Origin: Ignavibacteria bacterium | GTDB lineage: Bacteria; Bacteroidota; Ignavibacteria; Kapaibacteriales; UBA2268 | Reading direction: 5' to 3' | NCBI GenBank assembly: GCA_012518115.1 | Contig: JAAYTD010000081.1 | Location: 1-35,980, forward strand | Length of the DNA stretch: 35,980 nucleotides | In this document: positions 1-9,230 of the stretch, piece after piece | Numbering within the stretch: the stretch's first letter is position 1 | Layout of the letters: every line of letters begins with the position of its first letter | Position numbers and translations under genes: made by a program | The notes under the pieces: generated by a model | What the model saw: only the letters and a program-made list of their open reading frames with translations | Told to the model about the DNA's origin: nothing | Databases searched by the model: none

Positions 1-286
1 CATAAACTGCTATTAAGCCATCACCAGCAGGTTGTTCTACATAAACTTTACAAGGTTCTTTGGAACCGATATAAATCTCTGCTAAATAGTTAGACATCTG
101 TAAGTCATTAGGAGTAACTACAACCATATACTCATTACCCAAACGAGTCTCTAATAATTTACTTTGTAATTTAGCACGCATTTCATCTGTTACTACACAA
201 TGCTCTGACTTATAGTTACCAGAATGAACAACTCCCGTTAGAGATAACCAAACTAAAAGTAAAAACAATAAGTTTAATCGTTTCAT
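1..286 (-). CDS. Secreted protein, N-terminal fragment (possible IgGFc-binding-like domain)
   Basis: Partial gene: 95 codons are visible and the 3' end lies beyond the left edge. The ATG at 284-286 is preceded by a clear AGGAG ribosome binding site about 6 bases upstream, which fixes the start. The first 23 residues form a signal peptide (MKRLNLLFLLLVWLSLTGVV, then HSG), so the product is exported. The stretch around residues 50-85 (LGNEYMVVVTPNDL, then AEIYIGSKEPCKVYVEQP) resembles the start of IgGFc-binding-protein N-terminal domains found in large surface proteins of FCB bacteria. That family match is from memory of the pattern and is tentative; the secreted status is well supported. No promoter of the TAnnTTTG type was found upstream. 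Confidence 0.75.
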   Translation of the reverse strand, partial: MKRLNLLFLLLVWLSLTGVVHSGNYKSEHCVVTDEMRAKLQSKLLETRLGNEYMVVVTPNDLQMSNYLAEIYIGSKEPCKVYVEQPAGDGLIAVY

Positions 287-861
287 GAAAAACTCCTTTT
301 AATTTTATGATTTAAATATAATTATATAATAAATAACGTAAATAATTTAATTTTTGAAAACTGTCAAATTGTTCTTAACATTGACCTAATTAACTTATAA
401 ATTGTCTTCATACATTAATACAGAATAAAACAAATATGCTATACAATGATTCACAATACAATATTAAATGTAATTTATGCAATTTAACATTTTTTTTAAA
501 AATAAACAAAAAATATATAAAAATTATGCAAAAAATATATACATTTTTTTTATTTACTACTATATGGATATGTAGTAATAAACAAAAGTAAAATAAACTT
601 GTTGTGTTTTTTAAAAAACACATGACAATAAATCGTTTTTTATTTATATAACTATACTAAAAACAAGAAAATAACATTACTATGTTTTTACCAATATACT
701 AATGTTTTAATTTAGTGATTCTATTTAATTACATTAACATACAGCATTACTATCTTCTCAAAAATAGTTATTTAGTTCTTTGCCTTATCAATATTTTTAT
801 GTATCTTTGTAATATTTTTTGATTATATATTACAGAAATAAGCAATTAAAGACATAAAGTA
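287..861. other. 575-bp AT-rich intergenic region
   Basis: Divergent region between the partial secreted protein (minus) and the DUF4175 gene (plus). It holds long A/T runs and one promoter match at 779-809. A 71-codon frame on the minus strand (408-623) is low-complexity Phe/Ile/Lys sequence without a ribosome binding site and is most likely chance. I see no RNA gene or clear inverted repeat here. Confidence 0.6.
779..809 (+). promoter_or_regulatory. Bacteroidota-type promoter of the DUF4175 gene
   Basis: TTTG at 779-782, a 19-base spacer, then TATCTTTG at 802-809. This fits the Bacteroidota primary-sigma consensus TTTG-N19..21-TAnnTTTG exactly and would give a leader of roughly 45-50 bases before the ATG at 862. 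Confidence 0.75.
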
Positions 862-3800
862 ATGCAAAATATAAATAAAACTACAACTCAAAGTGCTTAC
901 AACACTTCTTTTGATATACTTTTAAATAGGGTTGAGGCAGTACGTCGCAAAGAGACTTTTCTATTACTTACAGGCGGATTGTTTTTGTCTTTCTCTATTA
1001 CTTTACTTGCAATATTATTAGCAGTTATAATAGAATTTTTTGCAGAAGGCGATTCAAGTTTTCGTACTCTTCTGATAACTTCTATTTTTCTTACTTTCCT
1101 TATTTCATTTATAATTACAACAGTTCCACATATTTTACGACTGTTTGGAATAAAGAATTTACCGACAATTAATGATATTGCTTTGCGTATTGGTGAAGCT
1201 TACCCTAACATAAAAGATAACTTAGGCAACATATTACAACTATTTTCAAATTATAAAAACAAATTAATTAATGAGGGAATTTCTACCGAGTTAATTGAAA
1301 TGGCTTTTGAGAAAGTTTTTTCCTTAGTTAAGGACAAAGATTTCAATGTCATTCTAGACAAAAAACGTACTCGCAACATATTATTAGTGCTACTTTTAAT
1401 GCTTTTAATTACAAGTTTTAGCATAAGTTCATCGCACGATTTATCAAACTCATTTTTTCGTTTGACAAATTATTCAAAAGAATTTATTCCGCCTGCTCCT
1501 TTTACATTGGAACTTATTACTAAACCAGACACTGTTTTGCGTGGTTCAAACTTCACTATTTTATTTAAAGCAAAAGGTGATGCACCTAATTTCATAAAGC
1601 TATATATCAAAGAAAGTAAGCAAGGAGCTTACGATGATGTCAAATTGCGTTTAGATACAGCTAATACTTATAGATATGAAATTTCAGCATTAAAAGATGA
1701 TATATTTTTCTATGGAGAAGCTTCTTGGCTCACTACTTCAATTACTACAGATACATGTAGTATAAGAGTTACTGACAGACCGTTAATCAGACATTTTACT
1801 GGCACGTTAACTTATCCACGTTATACAACGTTACCTAATAAAAGTTTTGACGAACAAAGTGCAGATTTAACGGCTTTACGTGGTACTTTGGCAAGTTTTA
1901 ATATATCTACCAATAAGAACATAAAATCAGCACATATAGTGTTTGAAAAAGCAAGCAAGCTCTTGTACTCAGAGGAAGTAACCGACACTGCTGAAATTAA
2001 CAAATCTCCCGACACAACCATTATTCCATTAAAAGTGCATAATAAACAAGCTAATGGCAACTTGCGAATTTCAGAAAACGGCTCTTATTATTTTGTTCTT
2101 ACCGATAGCGCTGGCTTGCAAAATTCTTCGCCTATAAAATATTCGGTTGTAGCACTTTCAGATGATTCGCCTGCTATTTCATTGCTTTATCCTATTACAG
2201 ATGTACAAGTAAATGAGCAAGCGATACTCCCGATAAAAGTTTCAATATCAGATGATTACGGTTTCTCTAATTTAGTTTTATATTATAAATTAAATGCTTC
2301 AAAATTTTCTACTCCTGATAAAAAGTATAGTTCTATAAAAATTCCTTTGCCGATATCTTCCGACAAATTAACTTTGGAAGTCCCTTATATTTGGGAATTA
2401 AGTAAAATAAATATTATGCCAGAAGATATTTATGAATTTTACATCGAAGTTTCTGATAATGATATGATCTCAGGTCCTAAGACTGCAAGAACTCAAACAC
2501 TTACAGTACGTCTCCCTTCTTTAGAAGAAGTAGCACAAGAAGCTGATGTAACACAAACACAAGTTGTTGAAGAATTACAAAAATTAAAAAAAGAAGTAGA
2601 AGAAGTTCAAAAAAAAGTTGATGATTTAGAGCGTGATTTGCGAAAAAAAACAAAAGAACAAGAATTAGACTGGAAACAAAAGAAACAATTAGAAGATATT
2701 ATTCAAAAACATAACGAAGCTGAAAAACAAATGTCGGAGCTCAGCGATAAATTAGAAGAAACTGTGCAAGAGCTAGGAAAAAATAAAATGTTATCAACGG
2801 AAACAATGGAAAAGTATAAAGAATTGCAGAAACTTATGCAAGAAGTACGCTCTCCTCAATTAGAAAGATTGCAAAAGATGAGAGAAGAAGCTATTAAGCA
2901 AATGCGTCCTGAAGATCTGCAAAAAGCTATAGAACAAGTTAAAATCGACGAAGAACAATTCAAAAAAAATATAGAACGAACTATGGAAGTTCTAAAGCGA
3001 ATACAAGCTGAACAAAAAACTGACGCTCTGACAAAACGTGCTGAAGAGATAAAAAAAGAAGAAGATAGACTAAATGCTGAACTAAACAAAACAGACCCTA
3101 ATAACAAAGAAAAAATGAATGAGCTAGCTAAGAAGCAAGACAATCTACAACAAGCAACTAAAGCAATTTCTCAAGATTTACAAGCGCTAGATAAGCTTAT
3201 GAAAGAAATTGGCGAAGAGGAAATGCCTATGAAAGAAATGCAACTAGCACAAGAAGCTTTAGATAAACAAAACATTCAGCATGATATGCAGCAAGCTAGC
3301 GACCAAATGAAAAGTGGCGAAAAAAACAAAGCTGATAAATCTCAAAAAAATGCAAGTAAAAAATTAGATAATTTTGCTAAAAAAATGCAAGACTTGAAAA
3401 AAGCAATGCAAAATAAAAACTCAAAAGAATCTATAAGAGTAATGCAAAAAGCTATTGACAACATGCTTGATATTTCAGCCCGTCAAGAAGAAGTTAAAAA
3501 CAATACGAAAAAAGCAAGTTATAATTCAACTCGCGTTCCGGAATATGCGCAAGAACAAGCTAAACTTTTTGACGATTTATATAATGTTGCAAGTGATTTA
3601 ACTGAACTCAGTCGTAAAAGTTTTGCAGTAACTACCGAAATGGGAACAGAAATAACAAACTCTTTGCGTCTTATGCGAGAAACTATGGATATGATGACTG
3701 AACGAAGAATGTCCCAAGCTGCAAATGCACAAACGAAATCTATGCAGTCAATAAACAATGCACTACAACAAATGCAAAACTCCCTTGCTCAAATGCAAAA

Positions 3801-4458
3801 ACAAGGTGGCGAAGGAGCATGTGAAAATCCAGGTGGTGGAAGTGGAGGTTCTTCAGGAATGGGATTAGGACAAAGTATGCAACAATTAGCTGCTGAACAA
3901 CAAGCCTTAAATCAAGCTATGAAAGAAATGATGGGACAAAGCGGTACTGGCGACGGAAATAGCGGACGATTATCGCAAGAACAACTTGCTCAAATGCAAA
4001 GAATGGCAGGAAGACAAAAAGAAATGCAAAAAACAATGCAACAACTAGCGCAAGAGCAAAAAAACTTTGGCGGAAATGATGAAGATCAAAGAAAAAATAA
4101 AGACGGTAACAGACTTGCTGATGAACTAAATAAAATTGCTAACGAAATGAAAGAAATAGCCTCTGACGTTCAAAGAGGAAATATAAGTCCACAAACTTTA
4201 GAGCGACAAGAAAAAATATTGTCACGTCTACTCGATGCAACACGTTCCATTAATGAAAGAGATTACGAAAAGAAACGAGAAAGTGAACGTGGAAAAAATA
4301 TATATGCTAAATCACCTTCAGGAATTGATTTATCTACACAAGAAGGACGCTCAAAAGCTATGCAAGAGCTCCTGCAATCATTAAAACAAGGATACAACAA
4401 AGACTTTGAACAAATAATTCGTAAATATTTTGAAAAGTTATCCTTAGAAAAACAATAA
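862..4458 (+). CDS. DUF4175 family membrane protein with long coiled coil
   Basis: 1198 residues. Two hydrophobic helices near residues 33-59 and 67-91 and a third near 170-189 anchor it in the inner membrane. Residues about 200-545 are beta-rich, Ig-like and probably periplasmic (for example SISDDYGFSNLVLYYKLN). From about 550 to 900 it is a very Lys/Glu/Gln-rich coiled coil, followed by a Gly/Ser-rich linker (about 983-1005) and Gln/Met-rich helices to the end. This architecture and length match the DUF4175 proteins of Bacteroidota, whose biochemical role is not established. It is transcribed alone from the promoter at 779-809 and followed by a hairpin at 4512-4552. DUF4175 genes are, as I recall, often near moxR/bat genes; here the only moxR is about 27 kb away. 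Family assignment is fairly sure, function unknown. Confidence 0.85.
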   Translation: MQNINKTTTQSAYNTSFDILLNRVEAVRRKETFLLLTGGLFLSFSITLLAILLAVIIEFFAEGDSSFRTLLITSIFLTFLISFIITTVPHILRLFGIKNLPTINDIALRIGEAYPNIKDNLGNILQLFSNYKNKLINEGISTELIEMAFEKVFSLVKDKDFNVILDKKRTRNILLVLLLMLLITSFSISSSHDLSNSFFRLTNYSKEFIPPAPFTLELITKPDTVLRGSNFTILFKAKGDAPNFIKLYIKESKQGAYDDVKLRLDTANTYRYEISALKDDIFFYGEASWLTTSITTDTCSIRVTDRPLIRHFTGTLTYPRYTTLPNKSFDEQSADLTALRGTLASFNISTNKNIKSAHIVFEKASKLLYSEEVTDTAEINKSPDTTIIPLKVHNKQANGNLRISENGSYYFVLTDSAGLQNSSPIKYSVVALSDDSPAISLLYPITDVQVNEQAILPIKVSISDDYGFSNLVLYYKLNASKFSTPDKKYSSIKIPLPISSDKLTLEVPYIWELSKINIMPEDIYEFYIEVSDNDMISGPKTARTQTLTVRLPSLEEVAQEADVTQTQVVEELQKLKKEVEEVQKKVDDLERDLRKKTKEQELDWKQKKQLEDIIQKHNEAEKQMSELSDKLEETVQELGKNKMLSTETMEKYKELQKLMQEVRSPQLERLQKMREEAIKQMRPEDLQKAIEQVKIDEEQFKKNIERTMEVLKRIQAEQKTDALTKRAEEIKKEEDRLNAELNKTDPNNKEKMNELAKKQDNLQQATKAISQDLQALDKLMKEIGEEEMPMKEMQLAQEALDKQNIQHDMQQASDQMKSGEKNKADKSQKNASKKLDNFAKKMQDLKKAMQNKNSKESIRVMQKAIDNMLDISARQEEVKNNTKKASYNSTRVPEYAQEQAKLFDDLYNVASDLTELSRKSFAVTTEMGTEITNSLRLMRETMDMMTERRMSQAANAQTKSMQSINNALQQMQNSLAQMQKQGGEGACENPGGGSGGSSGMGLGQSMQQLAAEQQALNQAMKEMMGQSGTGDGNSGRLSQEQLAQMQRMAGRQKEMQKTMQQLAQEQKNFGGNDEDQRKNKDGNRLADELNKIANEMKEIASDVQRGNISPQTLERQEKILSRLLDATRSINERDYEKKRESERGKNIYAKSPSGIDLSTQEGRSKAMQELLQSLKQGYNKDFEQIIRKYFEKLSLEKQ

Positions 4459-4511
4459 GATAAATAATATAAACTTTATATATTTCATATACATAGTTTA
4501 TATGAAGAGAT

Positions 4512-4559
4512 AATTAAATTTATTGTCAATTTAATAAACAATAAATTTAATTATTTTTA
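4512..4559 (+). terminator. Terminator after the DUF4175 gene
   Basis: Perfect 14-bp inverted repeat, 4512-4525 with 4539-4552, separated by 13 bases and followed by ATTTTT on the plus strand. It overlaps the last codons of the convergent cheV gene. The minus-strand side is not followed by a T run, so it probably serves the plus-strand gene. The stem is almost all A/T, hence moderate confidence. Confidence 0.5.
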
Positions 4560-5503
4560 GAATTAGTGTCTCCTATTAAAGCTCTGACCACTTCTAATAA
4601 TTCACCAATTTGAGGTTTTGTCATTTGAGCATCAGCCCCTACTGCTTGCCCTTTGTGATATAAATCGCTTGTAATTAAAGAAGAAAATAGAATTACAGGT
4701 ATCTTTTTTAATATTGGATGTGTTTTTATATTTTTAGTTAAAGTATATCCATCCATTTCAGGCATTTCAATATCTGAAATAACAATATTGCATAATGAAT
4801 TAAGCCGCTTGCCTTTTTCAACTTTACTAGCTATTTCTTCTAAAGCATTCCAACAAGCTAAACCATCTTTATAAGATTGTATTTCAAACCCGGCAGTAGT
4901 TAATCTGTCTGTTATCATCTTACGAATAATAGCAGAATCTTCGGCTGTAACAGCAATCGGTTTATTTGTAAACATCTTAGTTTCTACTTCAAAATCTTCA
5001 ATTGCAGAAGTCGGAGCAAGATCAGCAACAATTTTTTCAACATCTAACATTAAAATACTTCTCCCGTCTATACGAATAAGACCTATTATGGAAGATTTAT
5101 CAGGAGTAAATTCTTGAATAGAATCAGGTGAAATAATATCTGACCAAAAAACTCTATGTATTCGTGCTACATTATTTACAATAAATCCAACTTTTAATTG
5201 ATTAAATTCTGCAATAATCATTTTGCTGTTCTTATCTTCATTTTTTTGTCCGTATAAAAAATCGCATAAATCAACAGCAGGATAAATATTGCCACGTAAG
5301 CTAAATACACCACACACTACTTTAGGTAAATTAGGCATTTTTGTAAATGAAGGCATTCGTATAATTTCACGAACTTTAGCAACATTTATTCCAAAAGATT
5401 GTTTAATTAATTTCCCTGTATTTCTATGCTTATATTCTAGCATAAACTCTACAACTTCAAATTCATTTGTGCCAGTTTCCAACAAAATACTGTTTTTAGC
5501 CAT
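4547..5503 (-). CDS. cheV: CheV chemotaxis coupling protein (CheW + receiver)
   Basis: 318 residues, normal for CheV. Residues about 15-165 form a CheW-like domain (FGINVAKVREIIRMP, then GVFSLRGNIYPAVDL), which couples chemoreceptors to the CheA kinase. Residues about 182-312 form a response-regulator receiver: acidic pair E188/D189, phosphoacceptor D244 in VISDIEMPEMDG, Ser274/Ser275 at the switch position and Lys296 in the TKP motif. All residues needed for phosphorylation are present. CheV is thought to adjust receptor-CheA coupling in response to phosphorylation. No other chemotaxis gene lies in this window, so its receptors and CheA must be encoded elsewhere. The gene is convergent with the DUF4175 gene, and its 3' end overlaps that gene's terminator hairpin. 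The gap upstream (5504-5705) showed no full promoter match. Confidence 0.92.
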   Translation of the reverse strand: MAKNSILLETGTNEFEVVEFMLEYKHRNTGKLIKQSFGINVAKVREIIRMPSFTKMPNLPKVVCGVFSLRGNIYPAVDLCDFLYGQKNEDKNSKMIIAEFNQLKVGFIVNNVARIHRVFWSDIISPDSIQEFTPDKSSIIGLIRIDGRSILMLDVEKIVADLAPTSAIEDFEVETKMFTNKPIAVTAEDSAIIRKMITDRLTTAGFEIQSYKDGLACWNALEEIASKVEKGKRLNSLCNIVISDIEMPEMDGYTLTKNIKTHPILKKIPVILFSSLITSDLYHKGQAVGADAQMTKPQIGELLEVVRALIGDTNSKNN

Positions 5504-5705
5504 TTTTTATTCTCCTATGTTTTTATTTTCTAGTAAAAATAAGTAGAAAAAATTATATATTAGTATTTACAATTTGTAAATATAATATTTTAAATTTTAT
5601 TTCCAAATATTAGCAAGATAAGTTTTTTTATATGAAAATATTATCGGCATGATTTAACAGAAATTAAACTTCAAAGTATTTTAATAAAATTAAGAGAAAT
5701 AAAAA

Positions 5706-6440
5706 ATGTTAATTGCAAACAAAACACTAAAGATAGCAATAGTCGGTTATGGTGCTATGGGAAAATCTATTGAAAAAGTAGCCGAAAGAAACAACATTGA
5801 GGTTACAGATATTTTTGATATAAACTCACCTATTGAACATTATAAAAGTTATAATTTTGATGTAGCTATTGATTTTTCATCGCCAGCTGCGATTATGGAT
5901 AACATTAAGATTTTAACTAATCTCAATAAAAATATAGTAATTGGAACAACAGGCTGGTATCAAAAAATTGATGAAGTTCGTAATTATTGTGAAAAAGCAG
6001 GCAATGGAATAATTTGGGCTTCCAACTTTTCTGTAGGGATGCAAATTTTCTTCAAACTCATAAAAGAAGCTTCTAAAGCTATAGATAAATTAGATAGTTA
6101 CGATATTTTTGTTAATGAAATTCATCATAACAATAAAATCGATAGTCCAAGTGGCACTGCTAATATGATAGCTAATATTATATTAGAAAATAATTCTCGA
6201 AAAAAAACTATTATAACAGAAACGCTAAATCGTAAAATTAGTTCGGAGGAGCTCCATATCTCTTCAAATCGCGGTGGAAGTGTGGTTGGTACGCACACTG
6301 TTTTCTTAGATTCAACGGAAGATATGCTTGAGTTAAAACATATTGCAAAAAATCGCGACGGATTTGCTGAAGGTGCAATATTAGCAGCTAAATGGATTTT
6401 TAATAAAAAAGGTTTTTACAATTTTTCAGATCTTTTTTAA
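5706..6440 (+). CDS. dapB: 4-hydroxy-tetrahydrodipicolinate reductase
   Basis: 244 residues, typical length. DapB reduces 4-hydroxy-tetrahydrodipicolinate with NAD(P)H in the cytoplasmic diaminopimelate/lysine pathway, which feeds peptidoglycan synthesis. The N-terminal Rossmann motif GYGAMG is at residues 14-19, IGTTGW at 79-84, and SNFSVGM at 106-112. The catalytic signature EIHHNNKIDSPSGTA (138-152) carries the paired histidines (140/141), the catalytic Lys144 and the substrate-binding SGT. RGGSVVGTH (189-197) is the second conserved block. The start fits because KLKIAIVGYG follows within ten residues. It stands alone: cheV is divergent upstream and the downstream gene converges with only four bases between the two stop codons. 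No other lysine-pathway gene is nearby. Confidence 0.96.
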   Translation: MLIANKTLKIAIVGYGAMGKSIEKVAERNNIEVTDIFDINSPIEHYKSYNFDVAIDFSSPAAIMDNIKILTNLNKNIVIGTTGWYQKIDEVRNYCEKAGNGIIWASNFSVGMQIFFKLIKEASKAIDKLDSYDIFVNEIHHNNKIDSPSGTANMIANIILENNSRKKTIITETLNRKISSEELHISSNRGGSVVGTHTVFLDSTEDMLELKHIAKNRDGFAEGAILAAKWIFNKKGFYNFSDLF

Positions 6441-6444
6441 AAAG

Positions 6445-7158
6445 TTAATCAATTACGATTCTTTTTCTTACAAATCTTTCTTCACCTATTCTAACTTCGG
6501 CGATATAATCACCGAACGGCATTTTCTTGCCCGCATCGTCACGTCCGTTCCAAGTAATTTTATAATTTCCGGGCTTTTGCGTTCCTTTAAAAATAACTGC
6601 AACGACTTTAGCTTGTACCGAATAAATAACAATTTCAACATCTGCTAATACACCGAGCTCATATCTAATTTCAGGCGAAACATCTTCTAAAATACCAAGT
6701 ATTGTAGCGGCTTTTTTTATAGTACCCATCATATTAAGTCCGCCTTCAGAAAAAGTGTATCCGGGATAGGAGAGCGCATTTACTTTGTTAATTTGATGCT
6801 GAACAATTTCTGAACCTATAGGATAAAATATAGAATCAGGCATATTTTCAAAAACAGCCATAACGTTGTTCCAAGGAGTTTCTTGCTCACCTTTCAACCA
6901 CAAATCCCATATATGCTCACTTCTTTCAAAATCATGATAAAAACGTGTCATTAAAGGAAGATCTAAAGATAAAGCAGCTTTATATGCACTATCTTGAGAA
7001 GGTGTCGTTTTTGTCTCTGTATTGATTCCGAAAGCCGATACACCTTTAGAAACTGTAGTATCAAGCTCAGGCGGAGATTGCAAAATATGCTCATTCGCAA
7101 TTGTGTATTTAGACGAAAACAAGAATAGAGAAAGTATTGTAAAAACAAATAATTTCAT
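6445..7158 (-). CDS. Secreted protein with FlgD-like C-terminal domain
   Basis: 237 residues. An N-terminal signal peptide (residues 1-21, ending SSKYTIA) is followed by a region of unknown fold. The last 43 residues (195-237) match the FlgD-type Ig-like fold: GNYKITWNGRDDAGKKMPFG, then DYIAEV and FVRKRIVID. This module is common at the C-terminus of exported proteins in Ignavibacteria/Kapabacteria and resembles T9SS type A sorting domains, so the protein may be carried by SprA (gene at 12698). That link is inference. It is the last gene of a minus-strand cluster with the barrel protein (78-base gap) and the FKBP. Its substrate or partner cannot be told from sequence. Confidence 0.8.
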   Translation of the reverse strand: MKLFVFTILSLFLFSSKYTIANEHILQSPPELDTTVSKGVSAFGINTETKTTPSQDSAYKAALSLDLPLMTRFYHDFERSEHIWDLWLKGEQETPWNNVMAVFENMPDSIFYPIGSEIVQHQINKVNALSYPGYTFSEGGLNMMGTIKKAATILGILEDVSPEIRYELGVLADVEIVIYSVQAKVVAVIFKGTQKPGNYKITWNGRDDAGKKMPFGDYIAEVRIGEERFVRKRIVID

Positions 7159-7236
7159 GTATCAAATTAATCAAATAAAAATAAATATAAGCATTTTTGA
7201 TAAAAAAAATGCATATATGTTATAAAAAAACATATT

Positions 7237-9201
7237 TTACAATAATGTCCAAGTTAGAGATAAACATAACTCACGCGGTTGAATTGGATAATATGCTAAT
7301 AACGAATAGTTTAACCCTAAAATATTATTAAGACTTGCGCGTATAAACGCATTCGCAATTTTTGCCGTTACAAATACAGACAAACCATCAAAATTGAACT
7401 TGTTGATTAAACCAGAATGCGAATATAATTTAAATAGCGGATTATAATAAAGAAACTCCGTATTTATTTGCATCGCGCTAGATATGCCAGCTGTAATAAC
7501 ATTTGCTCCTTTTTGATATCTATAAGCCGATGAGAGTAGAATATAAGCACTCAATTCTTTTTCTCTATAATCATCTAAGTACATTTGAGATTTAGCACTT
7601 AAAATGATTTTTTCCGCTAAGACAAAGTTAATACTAGCATTTAATCCAAATATATTTTTCTGTTGAATATGAGCTCTATCTATTTCCAATTTATCATAAT
7701 TATCTTTATCAAACTTAATTAATAGCGGATTTTCTATTTTTCTATAGAATAAATTTATATCTAAATCTATGTTTTTTTGTTTGATTTCTGTTCCTAAAAT
7801 AGATAAGAAATGTTTTTCTTTTTCAAAATTATACATAGGCAACGGCATAAAATTTGAAGAAGAAACATCTAAAAACAAAGAATAATTTTCTCCTAAGTCA
7901 ATATTAATTTTACTAGCTAGCGCTAATAAATTCTCATTAAATTTGTTTTCATAACGTCCGCCCAAACTTAAATTTAAATAATTTATGCCATAGTTTATGT
8001 ATGAAAATATATTATAGTTAAATCCTGATATGTCGTTATATATAATTGTCTTAGGTATATTTGCAAAAGCAAATTCAGCACCAGAATATAAAGTAAAGAC
8101 TTTTAAAAAATTGTAAGATAGATTTGTCTTTGTACCTATTAATTGACCATTTACAGTATTTTTTCCGCTACTATCAATAGCTAATATCTTGTCTTCGTTT
8201 TCCCATATAATATTATTTTCTTCATTTGTGAAGAAAATATTGTTAGTCATTATGAAGCTTGAATCTGAATTTTGAGTAGCGTAAGTTAAAGTGATATCAT
8301 TACGATATTGACGAGAAGCAAGTCCAGAAAAGTTTGTTTTAACTAAACTAGCACTTTCAAAATTATTGTTTTCAAAATCCGTAAAATTTATTCCGCCAAA
8401 ATCACCAGAATAATAATTTGTAAAATTATAAATTATAGCTATAGTTGATAAGTCCGATAAATTATTACGGATAGCTATTCTTGCATTCCACGATTTAATA
8501 TTAGAATTTTCATAGCTACCATTAGAAAACATACTGCGAAAACCAGCAGTTAAGTTCCAATTTGGAAGAAAGTTTTGGCTAAAGATTCCGTCAAGCCCTA
8601 TATGTTTATTAGCTCCTTGATTATACCAAATTCGTGTATAAGGTTTTGCAGTATTATATATAGGCGGTTTCAAATTTACAACTGCACCGGGCACCCCTTC
8701 AAATATCGCTGCTTTACTTCCTGTCAAAATCTCTAAATCACCGACAAATTCCGGAGAAAAAGCATTGAAGTTAGCACCGCTATAAAATAAATTGTTGATT
8801 GGCGAATTAGATAGTAAAAGTTTGTTATTTGTAGGCAAAGCTCCTAATACAGAAAAACTGTTTGAATTTCCTGCTACTCCTGTAAAAAAGGGATAGAAAT
8901 TATTCTTATCTAATATAATTTCATTCAAAGTATAGTAATTTATTTTTACAATTTCAGAAATAGGAGCTCTCTTTTCTATAATGCCTAAGCTACCTATTTT
9001 CTTATTAGCTGTAAATAGTTGAACTGTATCTTTTGCAATTTGGTTTGTAGTATCACTACTCAACGAATCTAAGACAGGCTTTTTTTCGGCTTGATTATCA
9101 TTTGAATAATATAAAGAATCGCTAACAGCATTCTCAAACGAGAAACTGCTAGCGTAACTTGAAAAAAAAACTAACAATATAAGTAGAAAAAATTTCCACA
9201 T
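7237..9201 (-). CDS. Outer-membrane beta-barrel with TonB-receptor-like plug
   Basis: 654 residues. The signal peptide covers residues 1-19. A Ser/Asp-rich linker follows, then a plug-like segment at about 85-178 (LLLSNSPINNLFYSGANFN, VGDLEILTGSKAAIFEG, GAVVNL), typical of TonB-dependent receptor plugs. From about 185 to the end, alternating polar/aromatic strands rich in Asn, Tyr and Phe indicate a transmembrane barrel, ending in LCLSLTWTLL. It is short for a TonB-dependent receptor (usually 700-1000), I see no carboxypeptidase-like N-terminal domain, and no obvious TonB box was recognised, so it may be a plugged porin rather than an active transporter. It sits 29 bases downstream of the FKBP gene and 78 bases upstream of the FlgD-like gene. 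The substrate is unknown. Confidence 0.82.
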   Translation of the reverse strand: MWKFFLLILLVFFSSYASSFSFENAVSDSLYYSNDNQAEKKPVLDSLSSDTTNQIAKDTVQLFTANKKIGSLGIIEKRAPISEIVKINYYTLNEIILDKNNFYPFFTGVAGNSNSFSVLGALPTNNKLLLSNSPINNLFYSGANFNAFSPEFVGDLEILTGSKAAIFEGVPGAVVNLKPPIYNTAKPYTRIWYNQGANKHIGLDGIFSQNFLPNWNLTAGFRSMFSNGSYENSNIKSWNARIAIRNNLSDLSTIAIIYNFTNYYSGDFGGINFTDFENNNFESASLVKTNFSGLASRQYRNDITLTYATQNSDSSFIMTNNIFFTNEENNIIWENEDKILAIDSSGKNTVNGQLIGTKTNLSYNFLKVFTLYSGAEFAFANIPKTIIYNDISGFNYNIFSYINYGINYLNLSLGGRYENKFNENLLALASKINIDLGENYSLFLDVSSSNFMPLPMYNFEKEKHFLSILGTEIKQKNIDLDINLFYRKIENPLLIKFDKDNYDKLEIDRAHIQQKNIFGLNASINFVLAEKIILSAKSQMYLDDYREKELSAYILLSSAYRYQKGANVITAGISSAMQINTEFLYYNPLFKLYSHSGLINKFNFDGLSVFVTAKIANAFIRASLNNILGLNYSLLAYYPIQPRELCLSLTWTLL

Positions 9202-9230
9202 AATCTAAATATTGCGTTTTGTATTTATCA

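Noticed and set aside
408-623. 71-codon minus-strand frame in the first intergenic region
   Set aside because: Low-complexity Phe/Ile/Lys sequence from an A/T-rich stretch, with no ribosome binding site or family resemblance.
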